Assembly (NCBI RefSeq): GCF_003206715.1
Contig: NZ_PZJU01000041.1
Coordinates: forward strand, 76,815-140,492
From: Salinicola peritrichatus
GTDB lineage: Bacteria; Pseudomonadota; Gammaproteobacteria; Pseudomonadales; Halomonadaceae
DNA: 63,678 nucleotides
Direction: 5' to 3'
The position numbers and the translations under genes are program-made. Positions 1-9,452 of the stretch are shown here, piece after piece (position 1 is the stretch's first letter; every line of letters begins with the position of its first letter). Under the pieces are notes generated by a model. The model was given only the letters and a program-made list of their open reading frames with translations. It made no database searches and had not been told where the DNA came from.

Positions 1-114
1 GCGGCCTGGAGCACCGGTCGAGAGTACGGACCGATGTCCGACACCGCACGCATTCACCGGCATCGCCGGGTGATCTACCATAGGGGCACCACTCCACTGA
101 ATTAGGATGATTCC

Positions 115-555
115 ATGCAATATCTACATACGATGGTGCGTGTCACCGATGTCGATGCCTCGCTGCATTTCTACTGCGACCTGCTCGGCCTGACCGAGGT
201 GCGGCGCATCGAGAACGAGAAAGGCCGCTTCACCTTGATCTTTCTCGCTGCGCCCGATGACGAGGCGAGTTCGCGGGAGAACAAGGCGCCTGAGCTGGAA
301 CTGACCTACAACTGGGATCCGGAGGAGTACAGCGGCGGTCGCAACTTCGGCCATCTGGCGTATCGGGTCGATGACATTTACGCCCTGTGCGAGAAGTTGC
401 AGGCCGGCGGCGTGACCATCAATCGTCCGCCACGGGACGGTCATATGGCCTTTGTGCGCTCGCCGGATGGCATCTCCATCGAACTGCTGCAAAAAGGCGA
501 GGCGCTCGAACCTCAAGAGCCGTGGGCGTCGATGGAGAATACCGGCAGCTGGTAA
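115..555 (+). CDS. gloA: Lactoylglutathione lyase (glyoxalase I)
   Basis: Converts the methylglyoxal-glutathione hemithioacetal to S-lactoylglutathione in the cytoplasm. At 146 aa it has the normal length for a single-domain bacterial GloA. The vicinal-oxygen-chelate fold is visible as two beta-alpha-beta halves: the N-terminal [16 protein letters not shown] strand/helix with its metal-ligand His near residue 5, and the GHLAYRVDD segment carrying a second His. The C-terminal [11 protein letters not shown] segment supplies the last Glu ligand. An AGGAT-type ribosome site lies 7 nt before the ATG. The TAA stop codon is also the left target-site copy of the MITE-like element that follows. Confidence 0.95.
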   Translation: MQYLHTMVRVTDVDASLHFYCDLLGLTEVRRIENEKGRFTLIFLAAPDDEASSRENKAPELELTYNWDPEEYSGGRNFGHLAYRVDDIYALCEKLQAGGVTINRPPRDGHMAFVRSPDGISIELLQKGEALEPQEPWASMENTGSW

Positions 556-755
556 GAACCTGGCCACAATCTGCTGCGCGTCGGCCAAACGTTGTTGAGC
601 CGGAGCGCAGCGGAGACAACAGCCGAAGGCTGGCCCATAGGGCGAGCGAAGCGAGTCAAACGACTTCGGAATACTCATTTACTTCTATGTAAACTCCGTA
701 TCCTCAGTCGTTTTCGCCTAGTTTGATCCTAGCTCGCTAGATCGTGAACGGGTTC
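556..755. mobile_element. MITE-like element (about 200 bp) abutting the gloA stop codon
   Basis: The ends form an imperfect terminal inverted repeat: with the flanking TAA included, 15 of 20 positions match, reading outside-in TAAGAACCTGGCCACAATCT on the left and TTAGAACCCGTTCACGATCT on the right. The element is flanked on both sides by a direct TAA (553-555 and 756-758), as a 3-bp target duplication would leave. The interior has short palindromes (gagcgaagcgagtc, acgacttcgg) and no coding potential. A 3-bp TNA duplication fits non-autonomous relatives of IS5-family elements, but the parent is not visible here. Confidence 0.6.
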
Positions 756-778
756 TAAGCGGCTGGCCGTGTAAGACA

Positions 779-804
779 GGGGCCGCACCGTTCGGGGCGG
801 CCCC
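779..804. terminator. Strong GC hairpin between gloA/MITE and the UDG-like gene
   Basis: The 8-bp stem GGGGCCGC/GCGGCCCC with a short loop lies just before the next gene's ribosome site. There is no clear U-tract, so it may be a weak terminator or an mRNA end structure. Confidence 0.4.
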
Positions 805-833
805 TCAGGCAGAGAGATGTATTGGGAGGAGAC

Positions 834-1538
834 GTGTCGCAGGATCCACAGCACAAGTACGGCCATCCCGTCCCCAAGCCTCTCGAAGCCGCGATGCGTC
901 GAGAGGCCGCCGAGCTGGATCGCCTGGATCGCGAGGTCTATGCGCAGTTCGATCGCGATCCGCTGGCACCAATCATCGGCCTGGGTCCCTCGGATGCCAG
1001 ACTGGCCATCTTCGGTCGCGATCCCGGACGCAAGGAGGTCGAGATCGGTCTACCGTTCGTCGGTGCCGGCGGGCAGAAGGCGCGCGAGGCGCTCTATCGC
1101 CATTGGCATGGCGAGCCGTTGCCGGATTTCGAGGCGTCGTTGGCGGTGGGCAAGGCACTCTTCTGGATCAATACCGTGCCCTACAAGCCGCAGGGCAACA
1201 AGGCTTGGTCGATGGCGGTCAAGAAGCGCTTCCAGCCGTTGATAGCCGAGCTGCTGACGGATCGCTGGGAAGGGCACCGCGTCATCACCCTGGGGCGCGA
1301 TGCCTTTTTCTGGTTCGGTATCGGTCAGTCGCGAGCGGTACGCGAGGCACTCGATGCGTTCTGGGCTGACGATTCCCGTTTCGAGGCCGTCCACGACACC
1401 GAACTGAGCCTGCCCGATGGCAGAACCAAGCGCTTTTCGCTGGCACCGTTGCCGCACCCGTCGCCGCTCAACCAGCGCTGGTTCAAGCGCTTTCCGGAAT
1501 TGATGGATCGGCGGCTGGCGACGCTCGGGATCGATTGA
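834..1538 (+). CDS. Uracil-DNA glycosylase superfamily protein
   Basis: A cytoplasmic protein of about 234 aa with the UDG alpha/beta fold. The pattern GRDPGRKEV...PFVGAGG near residues 60-80 corresponds to the family GxxPGxxE / PFVG active-site region. The C-terminal HPSPLN motif is the UDG leucine-loop signature. The likely role is removing uracil or another damaged base from DNA; the exact subfamily and substrate cannot be told. The start is uncertain. GTG at 834 lies just downstream of a strong GGGAGGAG, but the spacing is short; a TTG at 822 in frame would give 238 aa with a poorer site. Confidence 0.8.
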   Translation: MSQDPQHKYGHPVPKPLEAAMRREAAELDRLDREVYAQFDRDPLAPIIGLGPSDARLAIFGRDPGRKEVEIGLPFVGAGGQKAREALYRHWHGEPLPDFEASLAVGKALFWINTVPYKPQGNKAWSMAVKKRFQPLIAELLTDRWEGHRVITLGRDAFFWFGIGQSRAVREALDAFWADDSRFEAVHDTELSLPDGRTKRFSLAPLPHPSPLNQRWFKRFPELMDRRLATLGID

Positions 1539-1567
1539 CGCCGTAGCAAAGCGTCTTCGAGTCGACG

Positions 1568-1969
1568 TCAATCGGGCTTGGCCGCCATCCGGCCACTGCC
1601 CAGGAACAGGATCGCCAGCGCGCCGAACAGGAACATGCCCTGCAACTCCAGCGTCCAGCCACCCTGGGCATTGAGCGTCCATAACTGCGGTAGATGCACC
1701 AGGATGATCGCCACGATCATGTTGATCGCCATCAGCAACCCGCCGATACGCGACTGCCAGCCGACGATGGCCATGACGGGCCCAACGAGTTCGCCGACCA
1801 GCACTCCATAGGCAACGAACGAGGGCAGGCCCATTCCCGACAACTGATGGGCGATACCGTTGAGGCTCGATGGGTCCATCAGCTTGCTGACGCCATGCAA
1901 CAGAATCAGTATCCCGACGCAGAGTCGTAGCAGCAGCTTGCCCAAGTCTTCGTTGTGCAGAAATCGCAT
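1568..1969 (-). CDS. DoxX family membrane protein
   Basis: 133 aa with about four hydrophobic segments: residues 10-28, 50-70, 76-95 and 110-126. The N-terminal LLRLCVGILILLHGVSKL segment is typical of DoxX/YphA proteins. Members are small inner-membrane proteins, some linked to thiosulfate oxidation or oxidative stress; no specific substrate can be assigned. It is convergent with the upstream UDG-like gene, with only about 30 bp between stops. Confidence 0.85.
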   Translation of the reverse strand: MRFLHNEDLGKLLLRLCVGILILLHGVSKLMDPSSLNGIAHQLSGMGLPSFVAYGVLVGELVGPVMAIVGWQSRIGGLLMAINMIVAIILVHLPQLWTLNAQGGWTLELQGMFLFGALAILFLGSGRMAAKPD

Positions 1970-2224
1970 GAAGTGTCATTCCTTGTATTCGTGATACCAG
2001 CAGCGCCCTCGGCGCGCCAAGCCTATCAGAACTTGGCCTCGGGGGGATGCCGTCACTCTTCGCTTACAAGGGGAGGCGCGAATTTGGAATGTTATTTTAT
2101 GTAAAAACCAGCGATACTTGGCCCGTTGCCGCTCATGAGTGCTTCCGCCGATCCCGCAGTGCGTCGTGCCGGCATTTAATGCGGCGAATGCCTCCACAAC
2201 GGCGTGTGAGGCTACAACGAGACA

Positions 2225-3427
2225 ATGGGTCAGTACGCAATGTGGAGCCTGTTTCTTTCTATTTGGCGAACTCTCACGCGGCCGCCCGAGGCCTTGGCGG
2301 TCGAGCGCCGTCGTAGTTTCGAGATCATGGCGGAGATCTATCTACTGGCGCTGGGTTTGCAGATATTGATAGCGCCGGTGCTCTATTTTTCCGGACACGT
2401 CACATTGGGGCACCTGAACTTGCTGTGTCTCGTTGGCTACGGCGTTGCGCTGGTGCTGCACCGTCGGCTCTTCATCGCCGCGGCGCTGATGACCAAGCTC
2501 GGCGCGTTCATGCTTTTTGCCACCTACGGCGCCATGCTGACGGATAACGGTAACAATCTGATCTACTATCTGCTGTTTGCCGAAGTCGAGTTGATGCTGG
2601 CGGACCTGCGCCGGCGTACCAAAGTCGCGGCCACGGTCGGTATGTTCGGCGTCGCTCTTGCCATTGTTCATCTGCCGGTGCTGCCGCCATTGACGACAAC
2701 GCCGTCGACGCTTGATCTGCTACTTTCCGATCTGGGGCTGGGCCTGGTCTTCGCGATGATCTGCGCAGTGATTCTGCGGATGCTCGCGATCACCGATCGT
2801 CATGAACACCGCTATCGACGCGACGCCACGCATGACTCGCTCACCCTGGTGCTCAACCGCCGCGCGATCTTCGAGCGCGCCTCGTTTCATTGGAAGGCGG
2901 GCCGCGCCTTCTCGATCGTGCTGGTGGACGCCGATCGCTTCAAGGAGATCAACGACAATTTCGGCCACACCGCTGGCGATGCGGTGCTGCATCATCTGGC
3001 GGGACTGCTGCGCGCTTCGCTGCGCAATGACGACAGCATCGGCCGGGTCGGAGGAGAGGAGTTCCTGATCCTGTTGCCGGGCGCAGGCCACAACGATGCG
3101 CTGAAGGCCGCCATGCGCATTCGCGACCGCTTGGCGCGTATGCCTTGCCAGTTCGATGGCAAGGCGCTATCGGTCACGCTGTCGATGGGCATTGCCCGCT
3201 CATGCGAGGGGCTCCATCTGCGGGATGTCATCGAACTCGCCGATCGGCGATTGTATGCGGCCAAATCGGCCGGGCGTGATCAGGTCGTGGCCGAGGGACA
3301 TGCGGAAAGTGCGACTTCCCGCAACGCCCACCGCTTGGCGCAGGGCATTGAAAATGCGCTGCAGCCCGATGACGCCACGGCCACCGTCAGCGAGGATGAA
3401 GGAGACGGGAGAGCCAGCACTGGATGA
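2225..3427 (+). CDS. Membrane-bound diguanylate cyclase (GGDEF domain)
   Basis: Makes c-di-GMP from two GTP. The first ~185 residues hold about six hydrophobic helices, a 7TM/MASE-like membrane sensor. The GGDEF domain follows, from about residue 200. The active-site loop reads GGEEF (catalytically competent), and an RNDD lies five residues upstream, matching the RxxD inhibitory I-site, so product inhibition is expected. The C-terminal ~40 residues look disordered. The last 41 bp overlap the convergent PAP2 gene. An alternative ATG lies five codons downstream. Confidence 0.93.
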   Translation: MGQYAMWSLFLSIWRTLTRPPEALAVERRRSFEIMAEIYLLALGLQILIAPVLYFSGHVTLGHLNLLCLVGYGVALVLHRRLFIAAALMTKLGAFMLFATYGAMLTDNGNNLIYYLLFAEVELMLADLRRRTKVAATVGMFGVALAIVHLPVLPPLTTTPSTLDLLLSDLGLGLVFAMICAVILRMLAITDRHEHRYRRDATHDSLTLVLNRRAIFERASFHWKAGRAFSIVLVDADRFKEINDNFGHTAGDAVLHHLAGLLRASLRNDDSIGRVGGEEFLILLPGAGHNDALKAAMRIRDRLARMPCQFDGKALSVTLSMGIARSCEGLHLRDVIELADRRLYAAKSAGRDQVVAEGHAESATSRNAHRLAQGIENALQPDDATATVSEDEGDGRASTG

Positions 3428-4088
3428 ACCCTGAGACCCCGCTGGCCAGCGGGGTACACAATACCCAGGGAAGGACGATCAGCGCGATGCTGAGCGCGCC
3501 CATGTAAACGTCGCTGAACCAGTGCGCGCCGACCATGATGCGCGGTGCGCTCAGCAGGACCACGAAGGCGATGCTCCAGGCAGCCAGGCGGCGGTCGGCG
3601 AAGCGCAGCATGAAACCGGCAAAGATCATCAGCATCAATCCATGATCGCCGGGAAAACTGTTGGCGGCGGCGTCCTTGGTGGGAATCGACACGATATCCG
3701 TCAGCCTTGCCGCGTGTTCGAAGAAGCGGGTCGGGCTCGGATGCCCATAGCTGATCGCCTTGTTGGTGATGACCGCGACGACCCCGGCGGTCAGCAGCAT
3801 GGTCACGCCAATGGCGCACCAGCGGCGTACACGATCGGGGCGCGGGTCCCGACGCATCGCCATCGCGAACAGCACTCCCATCACAGCGAACGAGGCGGCG
3901 TCGAAAAAGCGTGTGTTGAGCAGCGCCAGCACGTCGTCCCAGAAACCGTTCTCCGGCGTGATCAACTGATTGAAAGCCCAGAAGATGCGATCGTCGAGAT
4001 CGGTCCACAAAACGCCGTGTGGCCAGGCCCAGCTCAGCAGGAGTAAGACCCCGGTCAGATTGAAGGCGACAATGCGCTTGATGTTCAT
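3387..4088 (-). CDS. PAP2-family membrane phosphatase
   Basis: 233 aa, an integral inner-membrane lipid phosphatase with five or six hydrophobic segments. The three PAP2 signature parts are present: a Lys/Arg segment (K-AISYGHPSPTRFF), the SFPGDHG motif in place of PSGH, and R-IMVGAHWFSDV, equivalent to SRxxxxxHxxxD. Substrates in the family include undecaprenyl pyrophosphate, phosphatidate/PGP and lipid A 1-phosphate. With LPS and sphingolipid genes in the window, an envelope lipid is likely, but the sequence does not decide which. Confidence 0.88.
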   Translation of the reverse strand: MNIKRIVAFNLTGVLLLLSWAWPHGVLWTDLDDRIFWAFNQLITPENGFWDDVLALLNTRFFDAASFAVMGVLFAMAMRRDPRPDRVRRWCAIGVTMLLTAGVVAVITNKAISYGHPSPTRFFEHAARLTDIVSIPTKDAAANSFPGDHGLMLMIFAGFMLRFADRRLAAWSIAFVVLLSAPRIMVGAHWFSDVYMGALSIALIVLPWVLCTPLASGVSGFIQCWLSRLLHPR

Positions 4089-4248
4089 GGTGGAGTTCCC
4101 GCTCGGTAACGACTTTGCGCCAGTCGTCGTCAGTCTCGTTCACTCCATTTTGGTTTAAGCAAAACATAAGGAACAGTGTTTTTTTAACTGTGCCTGGCTC
4201 GCCATCAGCAGGACGTTCATCCAGGCCGCTGCAATCGGACTTCAACGT

Positions 4249-4273
4249 AAAAGCCCCCGCCAAAGGCGAGGGC
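4249..4273 (-). terminator. Rho-independent terminator of valS
   Basis: Read on the minus strand: GCCCTCGCC, loop TTT, GGCGGGGGC, then TTTT. It is a 9-bp stem with one G-U pair and a short U-tract, about 60 nt after the valS stop. Confidence 0.8.
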
Positions 4274-4284
4274 CAGCGTTGGCG

Positions 4285-4335
4285 CTGCGCCAAATGGTGT
4301 CAGGCAAGGCGCGGGGTACAAAGCATGGTGGCTCC
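4285..4335. repeat. Partial copy of an intergenic repeat also found inside the 26.5-kb MITE
   Basis: These 51 bp match 26515-26565 at 41 of 51 positions when aligned by eye (shared core CTGCGCCAAATGG, then CAGGC-AGGCGCGGG). It lies between the valS stop codon and its terminator, so it is transcribed as part of the valS 3' UTR. Confidence 0.6.
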
Positions 4336-7262
4336 TAGTCGAGCGCGGCGATCTTGTTGCGCTGCTCGACCAGCAGCTGACGCGTGGACAGGAACTCCTT
4401 GAGCTTGCCGCGCTCCTTCTCGACCACGGCTTCCGGGGCCTTGGCGACGAAGCTCTCGTTGGCGAGTTTCTTCTCGATGCCGGTGATCAGCTTGTCCTGC
4501 TTGTCTATCTCCTTGGCCAGGCGCGTCAGTTCGGCTTCCTTGTCGATCAGATCGGCCATCGGCACCAGCACTTCCATCTCGCCGACCAGTTGCGTCGCCG
4601 ACAGCGGCGCCTGCTCGGGATCGTCCAGCCAGCTGGCGCTTGCCAGCTTGGCCAGCTTGGAAAGGAACAGGCGATTGGCTTCCAGGCGTTCGCGGTCGGC
4701 CGCTTCGCCCTTGGTCAGCAGTACGTCGAGCGGTTTGCCGGGGGCGATATTCATCTCGGCGCGGATATTGCGCACCGCCACGATCACGCCCTTGAGCCAC
4801 TCGATATCGCGGATCGCCTGCTCGTCGATGCGCGACTCGTCCGCTTCCGGCCAGGGCTGGGTCATCAGGCTTTCGCCGCCGGTCGCGGATGCACCGGCAG
4901 TAGAGCCGGTTGTGGAGAGAATCCCGGCCAGCGGTGCCACGCGCTGCCAGATTTCTTCGGTGATGAACGGCATCATCGGGTGGGCGAGGCGCAGAATGGC
5001 CTCGAGTACACGGACCAGCGTACGGCGTGTGCCGCGCTTTCTTTTTTCCAGCTCGGCCGCTCCCGACATCCTGTCTCCCGCGGCACTAGTACCTCCCTGT
5101 ACGTCATCCTCCCACAGCACCGGCTTCGAGAGTTCCAGATACCAGTCGCAATACTCGTTCCAGACGAAATCGTAGAGTGCCTGGGAGGCGTGATCGAAAC
5201 GGTACTCCTCGAACGCCCTGGTGACCTGCGCTTCGGTCTGCTGCAGACGCGAAATGATCCAGCGGTCGGCCAGCGACAGTTCGATGTTTTCGGCGTTGAG
5301 GCCGACATCCTCGCCTTCGGCGTTCATCAACACGTAGCGCGAGGCGTTCCACAGCTTGTTGCAGAAATTGCGGTAGCCGTCGAGCCGGCCCATGTCGAAC
5401 TTGACGTCACGGCCGGTGGTGGCCAGCGACAGGAAGGTGTAACGCAGGGCGTCGGTGCCGTGGGCCTCGATGCCGTCGGGGAACTCGGCTCTGGTCGCTT
5501 TCTCGATCGCACGCGCCTTCTGCGGCTGCATCATGTTACCCGTGCGTTTCTGCACCAGGCTTTCGAGATCGATGCCGTCGATCAGATCGATCGGATCGAG
5601 CACGTTGCCTTTCGACTTCGACATCTTCTGGCCCTGGCCGTCGCGCACCAGGCCGTGGACGTAGACGGTCCTGAACGGGACTTCGCCGGTGAACTTCAGG
5701 GTCAGCATGATCATCCGCGCGACCCAGAAGAAAATGATGTCGAAGCCGGTCACCAGCACGCTGGAGGGGTGGAAGGTTTCGAGTTCCGGCGTCATTGAAG
5801 GCCAGCCCAGCGTGCCGAAGGTCCACAGCCCGGAGCTGAACCAGGTATCCAGCACGTCGTCGTCCTGGGTCAGGGCGATCCCGGCGTCGATGCCGTACTT
5901 TTCGCGGGCTTCGGCTTCGGTGCGCGCGACATAGACGTTGCCGTCGGCGTCGTACCACGCCGGAATGCGGTGACCCCACCACAACTGGCGCGAGATACAC
6001 CAGTCCTGCAGGTCGCGCATCCAGGCGAAGTACATGTTCTCGTAGTTCTTGGGCACGAACTCGATATCGCCGTTTTCCACTGCGGCGATGGCCGGTTTCG
6101 CGAGCTGCTCGACGGCGACGAACCACTGGTCGGTCAGCAGCGGCTCGATCACGTCGCCGGAGCGATCGCCATAGGGCAGGGTATTGGTGATTGTCTCGAT
6201 CTTCTCGAGCAGGCCGGCGGCTTCCATGTCGGCGACGATGCGCTCGCGGGCGACGTAGCGGTCGAGCCCGGCGTAGGCGGCGGGCAGACGGGTATCGACG
6301 TCGGCCAGCGGACGGCCCTGCAGGTCGAATGCCTCGGCGCGTTCGAGCACGCTGGCATCCTTGGAGAACACGTTGATCAATGCATGATCGTGGCGCTTGC
6401 CGACTTCGTAGTCGTTGAAGTCGTGAGCCGGGGTGATCTTGACGCAGCCGGAGCCCTTCTCCATATCGGCGTGCTCGTCGGCAATCACCGGGATCCGCCG
6501 GCCAACCAGCGGCAGTTCGACGAACTTGCCGATCAGCGAGGCGTAGCGCGGGTCCTCCGGATTGACCGCCACCCCGGTATCGCCAAGCAGGGTTTCCGGG
6601 CGGGTGGTCGCGACCACCAGATAATCCTTGCCGTCGGCTGTCCTGGCGCCGTCGGCCAGCGGGTAGCGGAAGTGCCAGAACTGGCCCTGCTGTTCGCGAT
6701 TCTCCACCTCGAGATCGCTGATCGCAGTGTGCAGGGTCGGGTCCCAGTTGACCAGGCGCTTGCCACGATAGATCAGGCCCTCGTCATGGAGCCGCACGAA
6801 GACTTCCTGCACCGCCCTGTAGAAGCCATCGTCCATGGTGAAGCGCTCGCGGCTCCAGTCGACGCTGGCGCCCATGCGGCGCAACTGGCGGGTGATATGG
6901 CCGCCGGACTCTTCCTTCCACTCCCAGATCTTGTCGGTGAACGCGTCACGACCCAGGTCGTGACGGGTCTGTCCGGTTTCTGCCGCCAGCTTGCGTTCCA
7001 CCAGCATCTGGGTGGCGATCCCGGCGTGGTCGGTACCGACCTGCCACAGGGTGTTGTTGCCGCGCATGCGTTTCCAGCGGATCAGGGTGTCCATGATCGT
7101 GTCCTGGAAGGCGTGGCCCATGTGCAGGCTGCCGGTCACGTTGGGCGGCGGGATCATGATCGAGAACGGTTCGCCCTGGCCGCTCGGGGCGAAGCGGTTG
7201 TCGGCTTCCCAGCGTTGATACCAGCGGGTTTCGATCTGATCGGGTTGGTACGTCTTGTCCAT
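4335..7262 (-). CDS. valS: Valyl-tRNA synthetase
   Basis: Class I aminoacyl-tRNA synthetase charging tRNA-Val, 975 aa. The HIGH-equivalent motif ([12 protein letters not shown]) is near residue 45 and KMSKS ([10 protein letters not shown]) near residue 550. The CP1 editing domain lies between them, a helical anticodon domain follows, and the C-terminal ~70 residues form the ValS coiled coil. There is a low-complexity Gly/Ser/Thr insertion around residue 720 and a second one near residue 800. The start was set at the ATG of [15 protein letters not shown], which matches the family; longer in-frame extension is unlikely to be translated. Confidence 0.97.
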   Translation of the reverse strand: MDKTYQPDQIETRWYQRWEADNRFAPSGQGEPFSIMIPPPNVTGSLHMGHAFQDTIMDTLIRWKRMRGNNTLWQVGTDHAGIATQMLVERKLAAETGQTRHDLGRDAFTDKIWEWKEESGGHITRQLRRMGASVDWSRERFTMDDGFYRAVQEVFVRLHDEGLIYRGKRLVNWDPTLHTAISDLEVENREQQGQFWHFRYPLADGARTADGKDYLVVATTRPETLLGDTGVAVNPEDPRYASLIGKFVELPLVGRRIPVIADEHADMEKGSGCVKITPAHDFNDYEVGKRHDHALINVFSKDASVLERAEAFDLQGRPLADVDTRLPAAYAGLDRYVARERIVADMEAAGLLEKIETITNTLPYGDRSGDVIEPLLTDQWFVAVEQLAKPAIAAVENGDIEFVPKNYENMYFAWMRDLQDWCISRQLWWGHRIPAWYDADGNVYVARTEAEAREKYGIDAGIALTQDDDVLDTWFSSGLWTFGTLGWPSMTPELETFHPSSVLVTGFDIIFFWVARMIMLTLKFTGEVPFRTVYVHGLVRDGQGQKMSKSKGNVLDPIDLIDGIDLESLVQKRTGNMMQPQKARAIEKATRAEFPDGIEAHGTDALRYTFLSLATTGRDVKFDMGRLDGYRNFCNKLWNASRYVLMNAEGEDVGLNAENIELSLADRWIISRLQQTEAQVTRAFEEYRFDHASQALYDFVWNEYCDWYLELSKPVLWEDDVQGGTSAAGDRMSGAAELEKRKRGTRRTLVRVLEAILRLAHPMMPFITEEIWQRVAPLAGILSTTGSTAGASATGGESLMTQPWPEADESRIDEQAIRDIEWLKGVIVAVRNIRAEMNIAPGKPLDVLLTKGEAADRERLEANRLFLSKLAKLASASWLDDPEQAPLSATQLVGEMEVLVPMADLIDKEAELTRLAKEIDKQDKLITGIEKKLANESFVAKAPEAVVEKERGKLKEFLSTRQLLVEQRNKIAALD

Positions 7263-7405
7263 GGCGGCTATCGGGCTCGGCGATCGGTAACGACGATGCG
7301 TGCAGCCAAGGCCGCAGCGCATCACGAAAATGGCGGGGATTATACCCTTTGGGGACATGCCACGTCATGGCAGGGGAGGGGCGCTCAGGTATCAAGGTCA
7401 AGATG

Positions 7406-7831
7406 CTAGAGTTTGTGGGCTTCGACCTTGTAACCCCTGTCCCGGTAAGTCTGCCAGCAGGCACGCTTGGTACGCAGCACGTCCTGATGCTGGTTGATGA
7501 TCTCGGCGACCCGCTCCAGACGCGAGAACCACTCGGGGATCTCGTCGTGCAGGTTGAGCATTGCCTGGACGCCGGGCTCCGGCACGCTCTCCCAGCCGAT
7601 GGTCACCGGCGGTACCGGCTCCATGGCGTCTCCCGCCACCATGTGCGGAACGTAGCTGTCCTCGCGGAAGGCCCACAACAACTCATCCAACTCGCGAGCC
7701 ATCCGCTCGTCCTGTGCATGAATATGCAACCGATAACCCTTGCGGTAGATCGTTTCCGCCAGACGGCAGGCAAAGGTTAGCCGCGCTTCCAGCGTGGTGT
7801 CGGGCAGGATGTAGAAATCGACTTGGGTCAT
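7406..7831 (-). CDS. holC: DNA polymerase III chi subunit
   Basis: 141 aa. It begins MTQVDFYIL, as chi proteins do, followed by the conserved helix ACRLAETIYRKGYRLHIHAQD and the DELLWAF segment. Chi bridges the clamp loader (through psi) and SSB. In many gammaproteobacteria the order is pepA-holC-valS; here holC-valS is kept, but pepA is separated from holC by LysE, SDR and ilvE genes. Confidence 0.95.
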   Translation of the reverse strand: MTQVDFYILPDTTLEARLTFACRLAETIYRKGYRLHIHAQDERMARELDELLWAFREDSYVPHMVAGDAMEPVPPVTIGWESVPEPGVQAMLNLHDEIPEWFSRLERVAEIINQHQDVLRTKRACWQTYRDRGYKVEAHKL

Positions 7832-7840
7832 GGGGGCGCG

Positions 7841-8476
7841 TTATTGATTCCGTTGGTAAATAGCAGTAATACAGCCTGCGCCCACCAACACACTGCCGCC
7901 GATGCGATTGGCGACTCGCTGAACACGGGGCTGCCGAATTCTCTCGCGAGCCGATGAGGCGAGTAATCCATAGAACGCGGCATTCAGCGTGGCCAGGATG
8001 ATGAACGTGGCCTCCATAATCGCTACCTGTGGCATCAACGCGTGATGGGGGGTCAGGAATTGGGGAACGAATGCCACGAAGAAAATGAGACTCTTGGGAT
8101 TAAAGGTGGTGACGGTATAGGCGTGCCAGAACAAGGCCGATACGGTTTTATCGTCGTTGGAATCAGGGACTTTTTCGCCATCATCCAGAGCAACAGGCGC
8201 TCGCCACGCCTTGATTCCCAGATAGATCAGGTAAGCAGCCCCGATCCATTTCAGCACGCTGAATAGCATCGCCGAGGTGGCCAACAGGGCACCCAAGCCC
8301 GCCATGGAAGCCGTCATTGCGGTGAGATCGCCGAGGGCCACGCCGCCGACAGTTGCGCCGGCGGCCCTGCGGCCATGGCTCAGTGCGTGGGAGACCACCA
8401 GCAATATCGTTGGTCCGGGAATCGCCAACATGATGGCCGAGGCTAAGACGAAGGCGAGCCAAGTGTCGAGGGGCAT
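7841..8476 (-). CDS. LysE/RhtB family amino-acid exporter
   Basis: 211 aa inner-membrane protein. The N-terminal motif AIMLAIPGPTILLVVSHAL contains the family PGP signature, and NPKSLIFFVAF is the second conserved LysE/RhtB motif. About six transmembrane helices are expected. The substrate is not predictable. The start has a GGAG site 8 nt upstream. It lies 9 bp upstream of holC and may be co-transcribed with it. Confidence 0.9.
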   Translation of the reverse strand: MPLDTWLAFVLASAIMLAIPGPTILLVVSHALSHGRRAAGATVGGVALGDLTAMTASMAGLGALLATSAMLFSVLKWIGAAYLIYLGIKAWRAPVALDDGEKVPDSNDDKTVSALFWHAYTVTTFNPKSLIFFVAFVPQFLTPHHALMPQVAIMEATFIILATLNAAFYGLLASSARERIRQPRVQRVANRIGGSVLVGAGCITAIYQRNQ

Positions 8477-8561
8477 GCTGGTGTCTCCTATCGAGGACCG
8501 ATGTCCCTCAAGCCATCCATGATGCAACGTAGGCTGTCAAACCGAATTGGCCCCACCTTTC

Positions 8562-9302
8562 CTAAACGCCGCCGTCGATATCGATCAATGCCCCCGTGGT
8601 AAAGCCGGCCTCGGCCAGCCACAAAATGCCGTTGGCGATCTCGTCCGGCTCGCCGATACGGCCCATCGGGATCACGCTGCCTGCCACCTCGGGTTTGTCC
8701 GGATTGCCGCCGCTGGCATGGATGGTGGTGCGGATCACGCCGGGACGCACGGTATTGACGCGGATGCCTTCGCCGGCGACTTCCTTGGAGAGCCCCTCGG
8801 TCATGACGTCGATCGCGCCCTTGGAAGCGGCATAATCGATGTACTCGCCGGCGCCGCCCAGGTGCGAGGCCGCCGAGCCGACGTTGACGATCGCTCCGCC
8901 CTTGCCGCCGTGCTTGGTCGACATGCGCTTGATCGCTTCGCGGGCGCAGATGAAGGGACCGACGACGTTGATCTTCATCATGCGGTCGACGCGCGCGAAG
9001 CTCATCTCGTCGACGCGGCTGATCTGGTCGACCACGCCGGCGTTGTTGACCAGTACATCGACCGGCCCCAGTTCGCGGTCGACGGTCTCGAACATGGCGA
9101 CGATGGCCGCTTCGTCGACGACATCCGCCTGGATGGCGATGGCGCGGCCACCGTCGGCTTCTATCTCGGCCACAACCGCTTCGGCGGAAGCCTTGTCGCT
9201 GCGGTAGTTCACGGCGACGGCGTAACCCTTGCGGGCCGCCATCTTGGCGGTGGCGGCGCCAATGCCACGGCCGGCGCCGGTAATGATCATGACTGGCTTC
9301 AT
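8562..9302 (-). CDS. SDR-family NAD(P)-dependent oxidoreductase
   Basis: 246 aa classical short-chain dehydrogenase. It has the TGAGRGIG cofactor loop, NNAG near residue 87, a catalytic Ser, and YAASK (YxxxK) near residue 155. An Arg-bearing NYRSDKASAE after strand 2 favours NADP(H). Its closest look-alikes are glucose-1-dehydrogenase/FabG-like or YgfF/YgcW-type proteins; no substrate can be assigned. An AGGA ribosome site supports the ATG at 9302. Confidence 0.88.
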   Translation of the reverse strand: MKPVMIITGAGRGIGAATAKMAARKGYAVAVNYRSDKASAEAVVAEIEADGGRAIAIQADVVDEAAIVAMFETVDRELGPVDVLVNNAGVVDQISRVDEMSFARVDRMMKINVVGPFICAREAIKRMSTKHGGKGGAIVNVGSAASHLGGAGEYIDYAASKGAIDVMTEGLSKEVAGEGIRVNTVRPGVIRTTIHASGGNPDKPEVAGSVIPMGRIGEPDEIANGILWLAEAGFTTGALIDIDGGV

Positions 9303-9363
9303 CACGGGATCCTTTTGTGAATGGGCTGGGTGCATCAATGGATGCTGATGGGCTAAGTGCAAG

Positions 9364-9385
9364 ACGACCGCCGTTGGGCGGTCGT
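9364..9385. terminator. Hairpin downstream of ilvE
   Basis: A perfect 9-bp stem, ACGACCGCC/GGCGGTCGT, in the gap after ilvE on the minus strand. The U-tract is weak. Confidence 0.5.
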
Positions 9386-9452
9386 ATGACGATCGAGTAT
9401 CTTTCTTCGCGAGTAAAGCCGACGTTCAGCTTAGGCCAGGTCAGTGCAGCGG

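Noticed and set aside
1-114. A short minus-strand open frame running off the left edge.
   Set aside because: About 27 codons with no family match; it could be the start of a divergent gene but cannot be supported.
7263-7405. T-box or attenuator upstream of valS.
   Set aside because: No T-box motif or leader hairpin is visible, and T-boxes are rare in gammaproteobacteria.
5970-7409. A 479-codon plus-strand frame opposite valS.
   Set aside because: Antisense of valS codons with no motif of its own.
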